DNA of 64,000 nucleotides from Chitinophagales bacterium (lineage in GTDB: Bacteria > Bacteroidota > Bacteroidia > Chitinophagales > Saprospiraceae). The stretch is from contig JAKSDI010000278.1 in the NCBI GenBank assembly GCA_022360175.1, forward strand, positions 90,005 through 154,004, read 5' to 3'. Shown here piece after piece: positions 26,092 to 35,110 of this stretch. The translations under genes were made by a program, and so were the position numbers. Numbering within the stretch: the stretch's first letter is position 1; each line of letters starts with the position of its first letter. The notes below the pieces were generated by a model. The model saw nothing but the letters and a program-made list of their open reading frames with translations. It searched no databases and was not told the DNA's origin.

Positions 26092-26249
26092 CTGCCAACT
26101 AAAACCCTGAACACTGCGAACTGAACACTGCACTACTGCCAACTGAATACTGCGAACTGAACACTGAACACTGAATACTGATCCACTGAACACTGAACTA
26201 CTGCCAACTGAATACTGAACACTGAACACTGCCAACTGAACACTGAAAC
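26092..26249. repeat. Degenerate heptamer array CACTGAA, ends at a start codon
   Basis: About 22 diverged heptamers (CACTGAA, TACTGAA, AACTGAA, TACTGCC and similar) running directly into the ATG at 26250. The array therefore supplies the whole leader of the MoxR-type gene. There is no Shine-Dalgarno sequence in it. Confidence 0.9.
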
Positions 26250-27347
26250 ATGAATTACACCTATTACGGTAGTCGGGCCACAGCAAGTGAGGTCATAGCT
26301 TTTTTAAAGCATGTCCTATCTGCTAATGAGCAAGCAGAATATCGAGGAAAAGCTCGTACTCCTGCTTGTATCTGGGGGCGACATGGTATAGGGAAGACCG
26401 AGATCGTTCAGTCATTGGCCGAAGAGTTGGGGTATGAGTTTATTTATATAGCTCCTGCTCAATTTGAAGAAATGGGAGATTTGGTTGGTATGCCATCTAT
26501 TGAAGAAGAGCAAACCGTATTTCGGGCACCGGAATGGGTTCCTCGAAAAAAGGGGCCTGGTATCTTATTAATAGATGATGTTAATAGAGCAGACGATCGC
26601 ATATTAAGAGGTATTATGCAGCTTTTGCAAAATTACGAATTAGTGAGCTGGAGGTTACCTGCAAAATGGCATCTTGTATTAACTGCCAATCCTGATGGTG
26701 GAGATTATTCTGTTACTCCAATGGATGATGCCATGCTCACCCGAATGATGCATATTACGCTTGAGTTTGATTTGCAAGAGTGGGCTCGATGGGCTGAGCG
26801 ACATGCAATTGATCCACGGGGTATCAACTTTGTCCTTACTTATCCGGATGTAATTATGGGCAATCGAACTACCCCACGTACTTTAGTTCAATTTTTTGAG
26901 TCCATTAAAAGTATAAAGGAGCTAGATAAGGAATTAGCCCTGGTACGCCTGCTAGCAGATGCATGCCTGGATGAACAAACTGCTTCGGCTTTCATTGCTT
27001 ATGTTAATCAAGATCTTCGCAGCCTCATTGAACCTGAAGATATATGCAATGCTCATCAGTTTGAAGCACAGATAGCTCAACCTCTTCAAAAAATGGTCAG
27101 CAAAGGTACGCTGAGGGTAGACCTTTTGACGACTATCGCCACCCGGCTTACTAATTATCTTTTGCTTGGAGATATTGCAATTCAAGATACGCTACTTACT
27201 AATGTAGTAGCCTTCCTTAAACTGGATTTCCTTCCCAACGATATTCGCCTTGCTATGGCAAGAAATCTGGTGCAATCCAATAAAACTAAATTACAGGAGC
27301 TTGCTTCTGATCCTACAGTAGGCATGTTGTTACTAGAGGAGATGTAG
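26250..27347 (+). CDS. MoxR-type AAA+ ATPase
   Basis: A 365-residue cytosolic AAA+ ATPase. Walker A is GRHGIGKTE (about 47-55) and Walker B is ILLIDDVNRAD (about 108-118). Sensor 1 is TANPDGGDYS (about 149-158), followed by MLTRMMHITLEF carrying the arginine-finger region. MoxR-type ATPases usually act as metal-insertion or assembly chaperones with a VWA-domain partner encoded next door. Here the partner is missing: the next 30 bases run into a broken gene on the other strand. A frame starting ATG at 27353 (MGYFAYRLATERARQ) might be the start of a lost partner, but it overlaps the relic and closes soon. Confidence 0.85.
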   Translation: MNYTYYGSRATASEVIAFLKHVLSANEQAEYRGKARTPACIWGRHGIGKTEIVQSLAEELGYEFIYIAPAQFEEMGDLVGMPSIEEEQTVFRAPEWVPRKKGPGILLIDDVNRADDRILRGIMQLLQNYELVSWRLPAKWHLVLTANPDGGDYSVTPMDDAMLTRMMHITLEFDLQEWARWAERHAIDPRGINFVLTYPDVIMGNRTTPRTLVQFFESIKSIKELDKELALVRLLADACLDEQTASAFIAYVNQDLRSLIEPEDICNAHQFEAQIAQPLQKMVSKGTLRVDLLTTIATRLTNYLLLGDIAIQDTLLTNVVAFLKLDFLPNDIRLAMARNLVQSNKTKLQELASDPTVGMLLLEEM

Positions 27348-27357
27348 GGATCATGGG

Positions 27358-27561
27358 TTATTTTGCGTATCGTTTGGCAACTGAACGTGCTAGGCAGGAG
27401 GCTCTAAAATTAGCTCCAACGGAGGAAGAGCATCTTATTAGCTGTTTGCCAATAATTCTTGTTTCATCAAGTTTCCTTAATCCTTGATAGAATTTCAAAA
27501 TCCTTATTACAAAGGCTCTGGTTCTATTTCTAAATAGATTATTGAATTCAATTTGATCCAT
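27358..27561 (-). pseudogene. Truncated four-helix-bundle (S23/IVP-type) protein gene
   Basis: Reads MDQIEFNNLFRNRT, then AFVIRILKFYQGLRK, IIGKQLIRCSSSVGANFR and ASCLARS. This is the first half of the four-helix-bundle family (TIGR02436-like, normally about 115-125 residues), including the near-invariant S-x-G-A-N-x-R. After Ser60 it ends in unrelated VAKRYAK and a stop, 10 bases from the end of the MoxR gene, so the C-terminal helices are lost. The deletion or rearrangement point is near 27380. The function of the intact family is unknown; members are often inserted in 23S rRNA genes. Confidence 0.75.
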
Positions 27562-27666
27562 AATGTTAATTTGAAAGCATTGCGCTAGAATAATTATAAT
27601 AATGTCTAATCACTCAGACGCCCAAATGTTCCCAATTCCATAAATCAATCTATGCTTTTTTAATAT

Positions 27667-27765
27667 CTACCCTCTTTTTCTAACTACATAACCCTCTAAC
27701 TCCTCCTCACCATACCACCCATTACCATATCGCCACTGCCATTTATCTCCCTTTTTGGGTGACAT
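27667..27765 (-). CDS. Candidate 32-residue small protein
   Basis: ATG at 27765 opens a 32-codon frame, starting MSPKKGDKWQWRYGNG and ending VVRKRG, unusually rich in Trp, Tyr, Gly and charged residues. No Shine-Dalgarno sequence or promoter box is obvious. It could be a real small protein or the tail of a lost gene. The rest of the 379-base gap 27562-27940 holds nothing I recognise. Confidence 0.3.
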   Translation of the reverse strand: MSPKKGDKWQWRYGNGWYGEEELEGYVVRKRG

Positions 27766-27940
27766 TTATCTTTTTTTCTACCGTCAAGAAGAGCTAAGTT
27801 TCACCTCCTTAATGACTGACTTATTAATCTAGCCATTATTGCTTTGTTCTTTGCTTTATATTTCCTAATTTCATTCCTGTTCAATCTGATTTCAGGAAAT
27901 AAAGTTTTGTATTAATTAACCAAATTAAAAGAGGAACCTT

Positions 27941-30073
27941 ATGAGTTTTGATACCAAAAACATCAGAAATGTGGCCCTCCTCGGACACTCCGGTTGCGGA
28001 AAGACAACTTTCGCAGAGTGCATGCTTTTCGAAGCAGGCGCTATCTCCCGCCGGGGCTCCGTGGAGGAAGGTAATACCCAATCGGACTATACGAATATCG
28101 AGCGGGAACGTGGTAACTCCATATTCGGCTCACTAATGCACGCTAAATGGAAGGATTCGAAGATTAATATTATTGATACTCCGGGTTTTGATGATTTTGT
28201 AGGGGAAGTAGTTTCTGCGCTTAAAGTGGCCGATACAGGTGTGATGCTGCTTAACGCAAAAAATGGTGTGGAAGTAGGTACTCAACTTATTTGGGATTAT
28301 ATAGAGAAATTTGAAACGCCATCCATCTTTGTGGTCAATCAGGTAGATCATGAAAAAGCAGATTTTGAGGGTACGATGGAGCAGATAAGGTCACGCTTTG
28401 GAAATAATAAGGTGTTGCCTATGCAGTACCCATTGAGTACAGGTGATGGGTTTAATACAATTGTTGATGCGCTTCAAATGACAATGTATGTATTCCCCCC
28501 TGAAGGAGGAAAGCCAGAAAAGCAGCCCATCCCTGAGTCTGAAATAGGACGAGCACAAGAGATGCACAATGTGATGGTAGAAGCAGCAGCGGAAAACGAT
28601 GAAGGGCTAATGGAAAAATTCTTCGAAGCAGGATCACTTACAGAAGAAGAATTAGCAGAAGGCTTACGCATTGCTATCGCTCATCAGGATATTTTCCCTG
28701 TATTCTGTGCTTCTTCTTCTAATAATATGGGAAGTGGCCGTATTATGGGCTTTATAAATGATATTTGTCCTTCTCCTGCCGATCGGCCAGCAGCACGCTT
28801 ACAAGATTCGGATGAAAAGCTGGCTTGTGATAGCAATGGAGATACAAGCGTTTTTATTTACAAAACGATCTCTGAGCCACAAGTAGGTAATGTATCCTAT
28901 TTTAAAGTATACTCGGGAACATTGAATAGCAGCGATGAATTGACTAATGCAGAAAATCGCGGGCAGGAAAGATTTGGACAACTTTTTGTTGCCGAAGGTA
29001 AAAACCGAGAACAAGTTTCTACTTTAAAAGCAGGTGATATTGGGGTAACCGTAAAACTCAAAAATACGCATACGAATAATACACTGAGTACAAAAGGAGT
29101 AGATCGTAAGATTGCTTACATGGACTTCCCTGAGCCAAGGATTCGTGTAGCAGTAGAAGCAGATGGTAAGAAGGATATTGAAAAGCTATTCAAGGCACTT
29201 CACCAAATAGAAGAAGAAGATCCTACATTAATCTTAGAGCAATCAAAAACACTTAAACAGACTTTACTGCATGGGCAGGGGCAGTTGCACCTGGAATTGA
29301 TAAAATATAGGATCGAAAAGGTACACAATGTCCATATGGATTTTATTAAGCCACGGATTGCGTATCGTGAAACAATCACCAAAGGAGCCGATACAATGTA
29401 CCGGCATAAAAAGCAAACTGGTGGTGCCGGCCAATTTGGGGAAGTGCATATGCGCATTGAACCATATACAGAGGGTATGCCAGATCCTGCTGACTTATCT
29501 GTCCGTAATAAGGAAATAGAAGACTTGCCATGGGGTGGTAAATTGGCCTTCTACTGGTGTATTGTTGGTGGCTCTATTGATTCTAAGTACTCTAATGCAA
29601 TTAAGAAGGGAATTCTCCAAAAAATGGAGGAAGGGCCACTTACCGGTTCTTATTGTACAGATATTCGGGTATGTATTTATGATGGTAAAATGCATGCTGT
29701 AGATTCTAATGATATGGCTTTCATGCTCGCGGCAGGCCAGGCTTTTAAAGATGGCTTTAAGCAAGCAGGGCCCAAGTTAATGGAACCTATCTATAAGCTG
29801 GACATCCTTTGTTCTGATGATGTGATGGGAGATATAATGGGCGACCTGCAAACACGTCGTGCAATTATCATGGGGATGGATGCAGATGGGCATTATCAAA
29901 AGATTACAGCTCAGGCACCATTAGCTGAATTATACCAGTATTCTTCTACTTTAAGGTCTTTATCACAGGGACGTGCTAAATTCCATCAGGAATTTCTGGA
30001 ATTTGCAGCTGTTCCACATGACCTGCAAGCGAAACTCATTGCTGCGCATGAGGAAGCACTAGCAGAAGCATAA
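27941..30073 (+). CDS. Elongation factor G paralogue
   Basis: A 710-residue translational GTPase of EF-G domain order: G domain about 8-275, domain II about 300-385, then III-V. G1 is GHSGCGKT, G3 is DTPGFDDF (standard EF-G has DTPGHVDF) and G4 is NQVD rather than NKMD. Switch I reads SDYTNIERERGNSI, the form seen in EF-G-like paralogues rather than the housekeeping factor. Domain IV contains GGAGQFGEVHMRIEP. The substitutions of His in G3 and Lys in G4 suggest altered GTP hydrolysis or nucleotide preference. Likely a ribosome-recycling or stress paralogue, by analogy only. It has its own terminator at 30102. Confidence 0.88.
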   Translation: MSFDTKNIRNVALLGHSGCGKTTFAECMLFEAGAISRRGSVEEGNTQSDYTNIERERGNSIFGSLMHAKWKDSKINIIDTPGFDDFVGEVVSALKVADTGVMLLNAKNGVEVGTQLIWDYIEKFETPSIFVVNQVDHEKADFEGTMEQIRSRFGNNKVLPMQYPLSTGDGFNTIVDALQMTMYVFPPEGGKPEKQPIPESEIGRAQEMHNVMVEAAAENDEGLMEKFFEAGSLTEEELAEGLRIAIAHQDIFPVFCASSSNNMGSGRIMGFINDICPSPADRPAARLQDSDEKLACDSNGDTSVFIYKTISEPQVGNVSYFKVYSGTLNSSDELTNAENRGQERFGQLFVAEGKNREQVSTLKAGDIGVTVKLKNTHTNNTLSTKGVDRKIAYMDFPEPRIRVAVEADGKKDIEKLFKALHQIEEEDPTLILEQSKTLKQTLLHGQGQLHLELIKYRIEKVHNVHMDFIKPRIAYRETITKGADTMYRHKKQTGGAGQFGEVHMRIEPYTEGMPDPADLSVRNKEIEDLPWGGKLAFYWCIVGGSIDSKYSNAIKKGILQKMEEGPLTGSYCTDIRVCIYDGKMHAVDSNDMAFMLAAGQAFKDGFKQAGPKLMEPIYKLDILCSDDVMGDIMGDLQTRRAIIMGMDADGHYQKITAQAPLAELYQYSSTLRSLSQGRAKFHQEFLEFAAVPHDLQAKLIAAHEEALAEA

Positions 30074-30101
30074 GAGTAGGAAAATAATATTGAAAAAACT
30101 T

Positions 30102-30141
30102 TGGTTGAGGTTAGCTCTGTGTTAATCTCAACCATTTTTTT
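30102..30141 (+). terminator. Rho-independent terminator of the EF-G paralogue
   Basis: TGGTTGAGGTTA (30102-30113) pairs with TTAATCTCAACCA (30122-30134), with one bulge, followed by seven T residues. It lies 28 bases after the stop. Confidence 0.85.
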
Positions 30142-30458
30142 AGTGGCTTGTAAATTATGACAAGCCTGGTGCTATTGGTGCGACTTCGTCCGAAGTCGAA
30201 ACTTCCATTATGATTATTTTCGATAAATTTCTGACTTCTCCGAAGTCTTTGCCTGTCAAACATGAAAAGCCTAGTTTGGAGGATCCACAACCTTTTTTAC
30301 GAGGCCTGACCGAGTAAATTATTTGGATTATACAAAATTCATAAGAATTCGTGTAATAAGTGTAATTCGTGGACCATGCAAAGTGGAGAGCCTTATGACA
30401 GCCAACACTTTCTGATCTCCCTTTTGATACATGACAGATCACTATATACTTTTTATAA
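30142..30458. repeat. Intergenic region with hairpins and a shared repeat core
   Basis: A 317-base gap. CGACTTCG-TC-CGAAGTCG (30181-30198) is a perfect hairpin and GACTTCTCCGAAGTC (about 30233) repeats it imperfectly. ACGAGGCCTGACCGAGTAAA at 30299-30318 is identical to the core of the element at 7661. This is probably a decayed copy of that element. No gene found. Confidence 0.55.
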
Positions 30459-33400
30459 TTATTCAGGTGGAAAATCCAGTAGTAGTAAATTCCTGGGATC
30501 AAGCCTGGCCTTTTCTACTGGCTGAGTAATTAAAAATCGGATTTGATTTTCAGCTTGCGTTATCTTCACCTGTTCCACATGTACCAGTTTTCCATTATTA
30601 TCGTAGCAGCCGATTTCTACATATTCCCCTAAAGGAAGTTTATCAACACTATTTTTAGCATCAGAATCTTTTATGATTTGTCCTCTTCCATCACAGCGAT
30701 ATTTACGAAAAGTAAAATCTATTGCTATGAGATATTGATTGGCCTCTTGTTGAATTGCTGTGTGCTGGATTTGATAATTACATAGCGTAATTGTTTCCAG
30801 CCAATCAGTAATCAGGTATTGTAAACTGTCTGGTGTCACTATTCTCAAATGGCGTATAAGATCTTGTGAAGTAGGATAAGGAGCTTGATCGGGAGGGTAA
30901 CTATGTAATAAGGATTGTATGGCAAAATTAAATTGCTCTTCACCAATTTGCTCGCTGAGGGTATACATAGCAAGCCCTCCTTTTCGGTAGGTTATATAGG
31001 TTTGTTTGGGGTGGGCATACATTAGAGCCTGTTCTTTTTGGGAGGAATTACTTCGGGCAGTAAGGTATTGTTCCAGATTAAGCCGAAGAAATTTTTGAAC
31101 AGCAGCTTTTCCATATTCATTTTCCAAAGCTCTTAGAGCAGTATATTCAGCGAGGCTTTCAGTAAGCATTCGCGAACCAGGAAGATCCGCCGGGATCAAT
31201 TGATTTCCCCACCATTGATGAGCCATTTCATGAGCAGCTACATAGAAAGCTAAATCAATGCTGGATGAATCACTTTTGTCTACTGTACTAATGAATCTTG
31301 CTTCAGAAAAAGGAATGGAATTGGCAAAAGTAGTGGCATGCTCTCCCGCTGTGATCGGAAACTCTATGATGCGAGCTTGCTGATGTTGATAATCACTGAA
31401 ATATTGACTTTGATAATCGAGGCAAGCTTTTAAGCCTCTCATCAGGCTTTGGAGGTTGTGTGTGTGGGCAGGATAGTGATATATTTCCAGGCTAACCTCT
31501 TTCCATTTATCTTTTTCAACGGCAAATTTTCCTGAATTAAAACCATAAAAGTCTTTAATGGGAACATCCATTTTGTAATGGTAAAAACTTCTTTCTCCTT
31601 CCTGCCAGCTTTCTTGTAGATAACCTGGGGCAAGCGCAATCTGCTCTTTCTCTGTGCTAATAATTGTTTCTAATGCAATCAAATCAGCATCAATAGAGCT
31701 ATATGACTTTAACAACGCGATACTATCTGCAGGAAACTCAAAGTGTTCAGGCTTTAAAGGTAAATGAAATGCCTCCCTCTGTGCATTAGAAGATATTTCA
31801 ATAGGGTTGTAGCCGATACCGGGAAAAATATGGTCAGTAAAGAAAGTCCCATTGCCTTTAATTTTGCTATTGCTGGATAGCAATGTGTTCGAACGATTTT
31901 TTATTTCAAACTCAAGCAGTATGCTATCTCCGGGAGGAAGCGCAGGGCTTAGAGCATACATATCCATTTGATGGATACTATCTCTGAAAATACACCGAGC
32001 ATTTTCGGGCAATTTGAATTGAGTGATTTCTTTGAAACTATAGTTTAGCAAAAGAGTATCAATAAAAACATCCGTTTTATTGATGAGCAAATACCTCCCC
32101 TGGGCTTCAAAAGATCGATCACGAGGGAATAAATGAATATTTAGCTGAACGTCAGTGATTTTAGGCTGCGGATAAGTTTTAAAATGACCATAGAGCTTTT
32201 CTCTTTCTGACTTCCAGGTATTAATAGTATGATTACTGGGAAGAAATTGCTGTTCCTCATTATATAAATAATACCCCATGCCTATAAATGCAGTCAAAGC
32301 AATGCTTAGAATACTCATGCTAGTAGGCCGGTAGATTCTATTCCAGAACAATTTCATCCTTTCCCGTAAGGAAAATACTATCTGCGCCTGATACAAAGCA
32401 TACGATACTACTAGTAGTGCAATAGTGAAAAATGACCAATAGAGCATAAATACCGAATAGGGGCATAGGGTACTCCCATAAGCATCCATCTCAGAGTATT
32501 GAAAAACTGGCGGATTATTAAATTGTAAGGTGTAAGTAGTAATACCCATTTCTGGTAAGCCACTAATGCCCATTGCACCGAGGAGCAGAAAAAAAAAGGC
32601 CAGGTATTTATTAGGGATCAGGATATTGACCAGCAGAGCCGCAACGGCCCATATGATTAGGCTTCCGAGGCGCAACCCAAAAAGTTCGAAAAGATAAAGG
32701 CCAGCCTGGATATGGAAATACTGTTTATACAATTGTACAGATATGCCTCCTATCATAATTAGCATAAGCAGTAATACTTGCATTTTGATCAAGCTTAATA
32801 GTTTTGATGCTAATAATACGGGAGGAGGAGTTGGGGTAGCCCATTCAATTTCATGGAAATGAACCGTTCGGGAACGATGTATAATATTGCCAGCGTAAAG
32901 GAAGGTTAGTAGCTGTATGATCATTAGAAAAAGTATGGTAGGCACACGTAGCATTAGCCAGGTGGCAGGTAGTGTACGAAAACCATAAGGAGGATTGGCC
33001 TGTAGCTGTTGCAAAACAATAAATAACAAGCCTAATGATACGATCCCTAAGAAAGTTTTGGAACGGAGAATATGGATTAACTCAAAATTTGAAAGATTCC
33101 ATACCAACTTTAAATGCCGAAAAAGGCTAGGCTGTATATTCACTTTTATGTCGGAAGTAGATGGCTTCGTTGCCTGTTTTGAAATGGGAGCTACTTTTTG
33201 TGAACTCACGAAAGCAAAAGGGGGGGAGTAAGCCAAACGAAAATAATAATGGGCAAATAGTAAGGCAACTATGCTAATTATAATCCAGATGAACCGATTC
33301 CAAAATATAATGGATTCAAAGCCTGGTAAGCGTTCATTTTGTTCTTGTACAGACCAAAAACGAGTAAGGTAATACAGGCTATTTTCTCCTAAAGGGTCTA

Positions 33401-34019
33401 TTAGTGCAGCGGCTTTTAATGTATGTTCACTCCCTAGTATTACATTGAATATTCCCTGAATCAAAATGCTTGCTATAATGATAAGGATGGCCGTATAAAT
33501 ATTTCTGCTAAGTGCTACCGCAGAAAATGATAAACTTCCGAAAATGAAAATAGTAGGTAAGACCATGATAAGGAAAGCCTGGAAATATACATTCCAATCA
33601 AAAGAAGCTAATACATGAGGCGAAATTCCTGGCAATAAACTACCAAACATAATACCTAATACGGGCATGATACCGATGATCATCATAATGAAAAAAGCAC
33701 TTAAGTACTTTCCTGTAAAATAATGGGTAGGAGCAATCGGATAGCTATAGAGTAGAGTATGCATTCTACTACTAAAATCACGATATAAAGTAGTACCCAT
33801 GATTAGTGGGATGAGTAGCAATAGAAGCTTTTGAAAAAAGAGGAGCATTTCAAAAATTCGGATAGGAGCATTGACCAGTTTCCCATCGTAAGTGGTGGCA
33901 TCTACAGCAGTACCCCACATGGCGAGTGCAGGTATAGCAAAAGTCAATACGGCATAAATATAGAAAGCAGGTTGGCGTAGCCAATAATTAAACTCATGCA
34001 AGAAGATGGAGCGAATCAT
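30459..34019 (-). CDS. ABC transporter permease fused to an M1-type metallopeptidase
   Basis: A 1186-residue inner-membrane protein. The N-terminal half (about 1-590) has two ABC-2-type permease blocks, each of about six membrane helices. The C-terminal half (about 600-1186) is a gluzincin peptidase of the M1 aminopeptidase type. Its zinc site is HEMAHQWWGN (about 928) with the third ligand Glu in TESLAEYTAL. The usual GAMEN exopeptidase motif is not evident; ITAGEHATTFANS stands in that place. It overlaps the ATPase gene by 4 bases (ATGA), so the two are translationally coupled. Probably an exporter with a periplasmic peptidase domain; the substrate is unknown. Confidence 0.92.
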   Translation of the reverse strand: MIRSIFLHEFNYWLRQPAFYIYAVLTFAIPALAMWGTAVDATTYDGKLVNAPIRIFEMLLFFQKLLLLLIPLIMGTTLYRDFSSRMHTLLYSYPIAPTHYFTGKYLSAFFIMMIIGIMPVLGIMFGSLLPGISPHVLASFDWNVYFQAFLIMVLPTIFIFGSLSFSAVALSRNIYTAILIIIASILIQGIFNVILGSEHTLKAAALIDPLGENSLYYLTRFWSVQEQNERLPGFESIIFWNRFIWIIISIVALLFAHYYFRLAYSPPFAFVSSQKVAPISKQATKPSTSDIKVNIQPSLFRHLKLVWNLSNFELIHILRSKTFLGIVSLGLLFIVLQQLQANPPYGFRTLPATWLMLRVPTILFLMIIQLLTFLYAGNIIHRSRTVHFHEIEWATPTPPPVLLASKLLSLIKMQVLLLMLIMIGGISVQLYKQYFHIQAGLYLFELFGLRLGSLIIWAVAALLVNILIPNKYLAFFFLLLGAMGISGLPEMGITTYTLQFNNPPVFQYSEMDAYGSTLCPYSVFMLYWSFFTIALLVVSYALYQAQIVFSLRERMKLFWNRIYRPTSMSILSIALTAFIGMGYYLYNEEQQFLPSNHTINTWKSEREKLYGHFKTYPQPKITDVQLNIHLFPRDRSFEAQGRYLLINKTDVFIDTLLLNYSFKEITQFKLPENARCIFRDSIHQMDMYALSPALPPGDSILLEFEIKNRSNTLLSSNSKIKGNGTFFTDHIFPGIGYNPIEISSNAQREAFHLPLKPEHFEFPADSIALLKSYSSIDADLIALETIISTEKEQIALAPGYLQESWQEGERSFYHYKMDVPIKDFYGFNSGKFAVEKDKWKEVSLEIYHYPAHTHNLQSLMRGLKACLDYQSQYFSDYQHQQARIIEFPITAGEHATTFANSIPFSEARFISTVDKSDSSSIDLAFYVAAHEMAHQWWGNQLIPADLPGSRMLTESLAEYTALRALENEYGKAAVQKFLRLNLEQYLTARSNSSQKEQALMYAHPKQTYITYRKGGLAMYTLSEQIGEEQFNFAIQSLLHSYPPDQAPYPTSQDLIRHLRIVTPDSLQYLITDWLETITLCNYQIQHTAIQQEANQYLIAIDFTFRKYRCDGRGQIIKDSDAKNSVDKLPLGEYVEIGCYDNNGKLVHVEQVKITQAENQIRFLITQPVEKARLDPRNLLLLDFPPE

Positions 34020-34903
34020 ATGACTGGCGGTTTTACATGATTGAGAGCAAGAAAATAACTATCCTCAAGTTGAGGGCTGACGGGAGCAAATACCCTGGAA
34101 GGAGCCCCGTCAGCCAACAGTCGGGCTTGTATCGTTTGATGATCCAAATATTTAGTAGACAAGAGGGTGAAGTCTTGTTTTATTATTTCTAACTGTTCGG
34201 GAGCAAGATTTGCCTGCCATATTTTACCAATAAGAGGGGCTATCGCTTGTTGGGGACTGGCTTGTTGTAGAATGCGCCCTTTGGCTAAAATTGCTAGCTC
34301 TCGGCATAGGCTTTTGATATCCTCGACAATATGAGTGGAGAAGATAATGATGCTATCTGTGGCGATCTCTCTCAGGAGGTTGAGAAAACGTACTCTTTCT
34401 GCTGGATCTAGTCCTGCCGTAGGTTCATCAACAATGATCAATTTAGGACGATTAAGCAAAACCTGAGCTATGCCAAACCGTCGTTTCATCCCGCCAGAAT
34501 AAGCAACCACTTTTTGCTTCTTTGCTTCCAATAAGCCTGTTACCTCTAATACCTCATCGATAAGCATCTTCCGTTGCTTTTTCGAGTTGACCCCTTTCAA
34601 TTGCGCGAGGTAATCTAGCAGATGTTCTGCCGATATACCAGGATAAACGCCAAACTCCTGAGGCAGATAGCCCAATACTGCTCTTAGTTGCAGAGGTTGT
34701 TGCAGCACATCTATTTCACCAAAGCGAATTTCACCACTGTCTGGTGATTGTAAGCTGGCTATAGTACGCATTAAAGTAGATTTTCCTGCTCCATTAGGGC
34801 CCAATAAGCCAAAAAGCCCTTTTCCTATTTCAAGATTTATAGAATCCATGGCTTTGATGCCATTGGGATATACTTTGCTGAGGTTCCTGATTATTAGTTG
34901 CAT
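34016..34903 (-). CDS. ABC transporter ATP-binding protein
   Basis: A 295-residue ATPase partner of the fused permease-peptidase. Walker A is GLLGPNGAGKST, the Q-loop region LPQEFGVYPG, signature YSGGMKRR (in place of LSGGQ), Walker B LIIVDEPTAGLDP and the H-loop FSTHIVED. The C-terminal about 80 residues are an extension typical of multidrug/gliding-type ATPases. Its stop overlaps the next start (ATGA). It is divergent from the LytS/LytTR pair over a 207-base gap, so the two-component system may control it. Confidence 0.93.
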   Translation of the reverse strand: MQLIIRNLSKVYPNGIKAMDSINLEIGKGLFGLLGPNGAGKSTLMRTIASLQSPDSGEIRFGEIDVLQQPLQLRAVLGYLPQEFGVYPGISAEHLLDYLAQLKGVNSKKQRKMLIDEVLEVTGLLEAKKQKVVAYSGGMKRRFGIAQVLLNRPKLIIVDEPTAGLDPAERVRFLNLLREIATDSIIIFSTHIVEDIKSLCRELAILAKGRILQQASPQQAIAPLIGKIWQANLAPEQLEIIKQDFTLLSTKYLDHQTIQARLLADGAPSRVFAPVSPQLEDSYFLALNHVKPPVI

Positions 34904-35110
34904 AGGTTTGATCTTCTTGAGGGCAAGATATTTATAGTGTCAGAGGAGGCTAAAAAAGGATGATGAAAGGAGTTAATTCCATGATAAAGTGATACTTTGA
35001 TTGGTATTGAAAAACTTTGGACGTTTATCATGAAAAAAAGTACGATGATCATTTCGATTTGCCCATTGAGGGCTGATGCGCTACATTTATCGAGTAAATG
35101 ATATAGGATT

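Noticed and set aside
26089..26286. Minus-strand frame over the CACTGAA array
   Set aside because: A 7-bp repeat read in any frame gives a periodic peptide; no sign of a real start or domain.
27353..27487. Plus-strand frame MGYFAYRLATERARQ after MoxR as a VWA partner gene
   Set aside because: It overlaps the better supported four-helix-bundle homology on the other strand and closes after about 44 codons.
30155..30502. Minus-strand frame of 115 codons after the M1-ABC gene
   Set aside because: Covers repeat hairpins and overlaps the end of the fusion gene. No conserved pattern.
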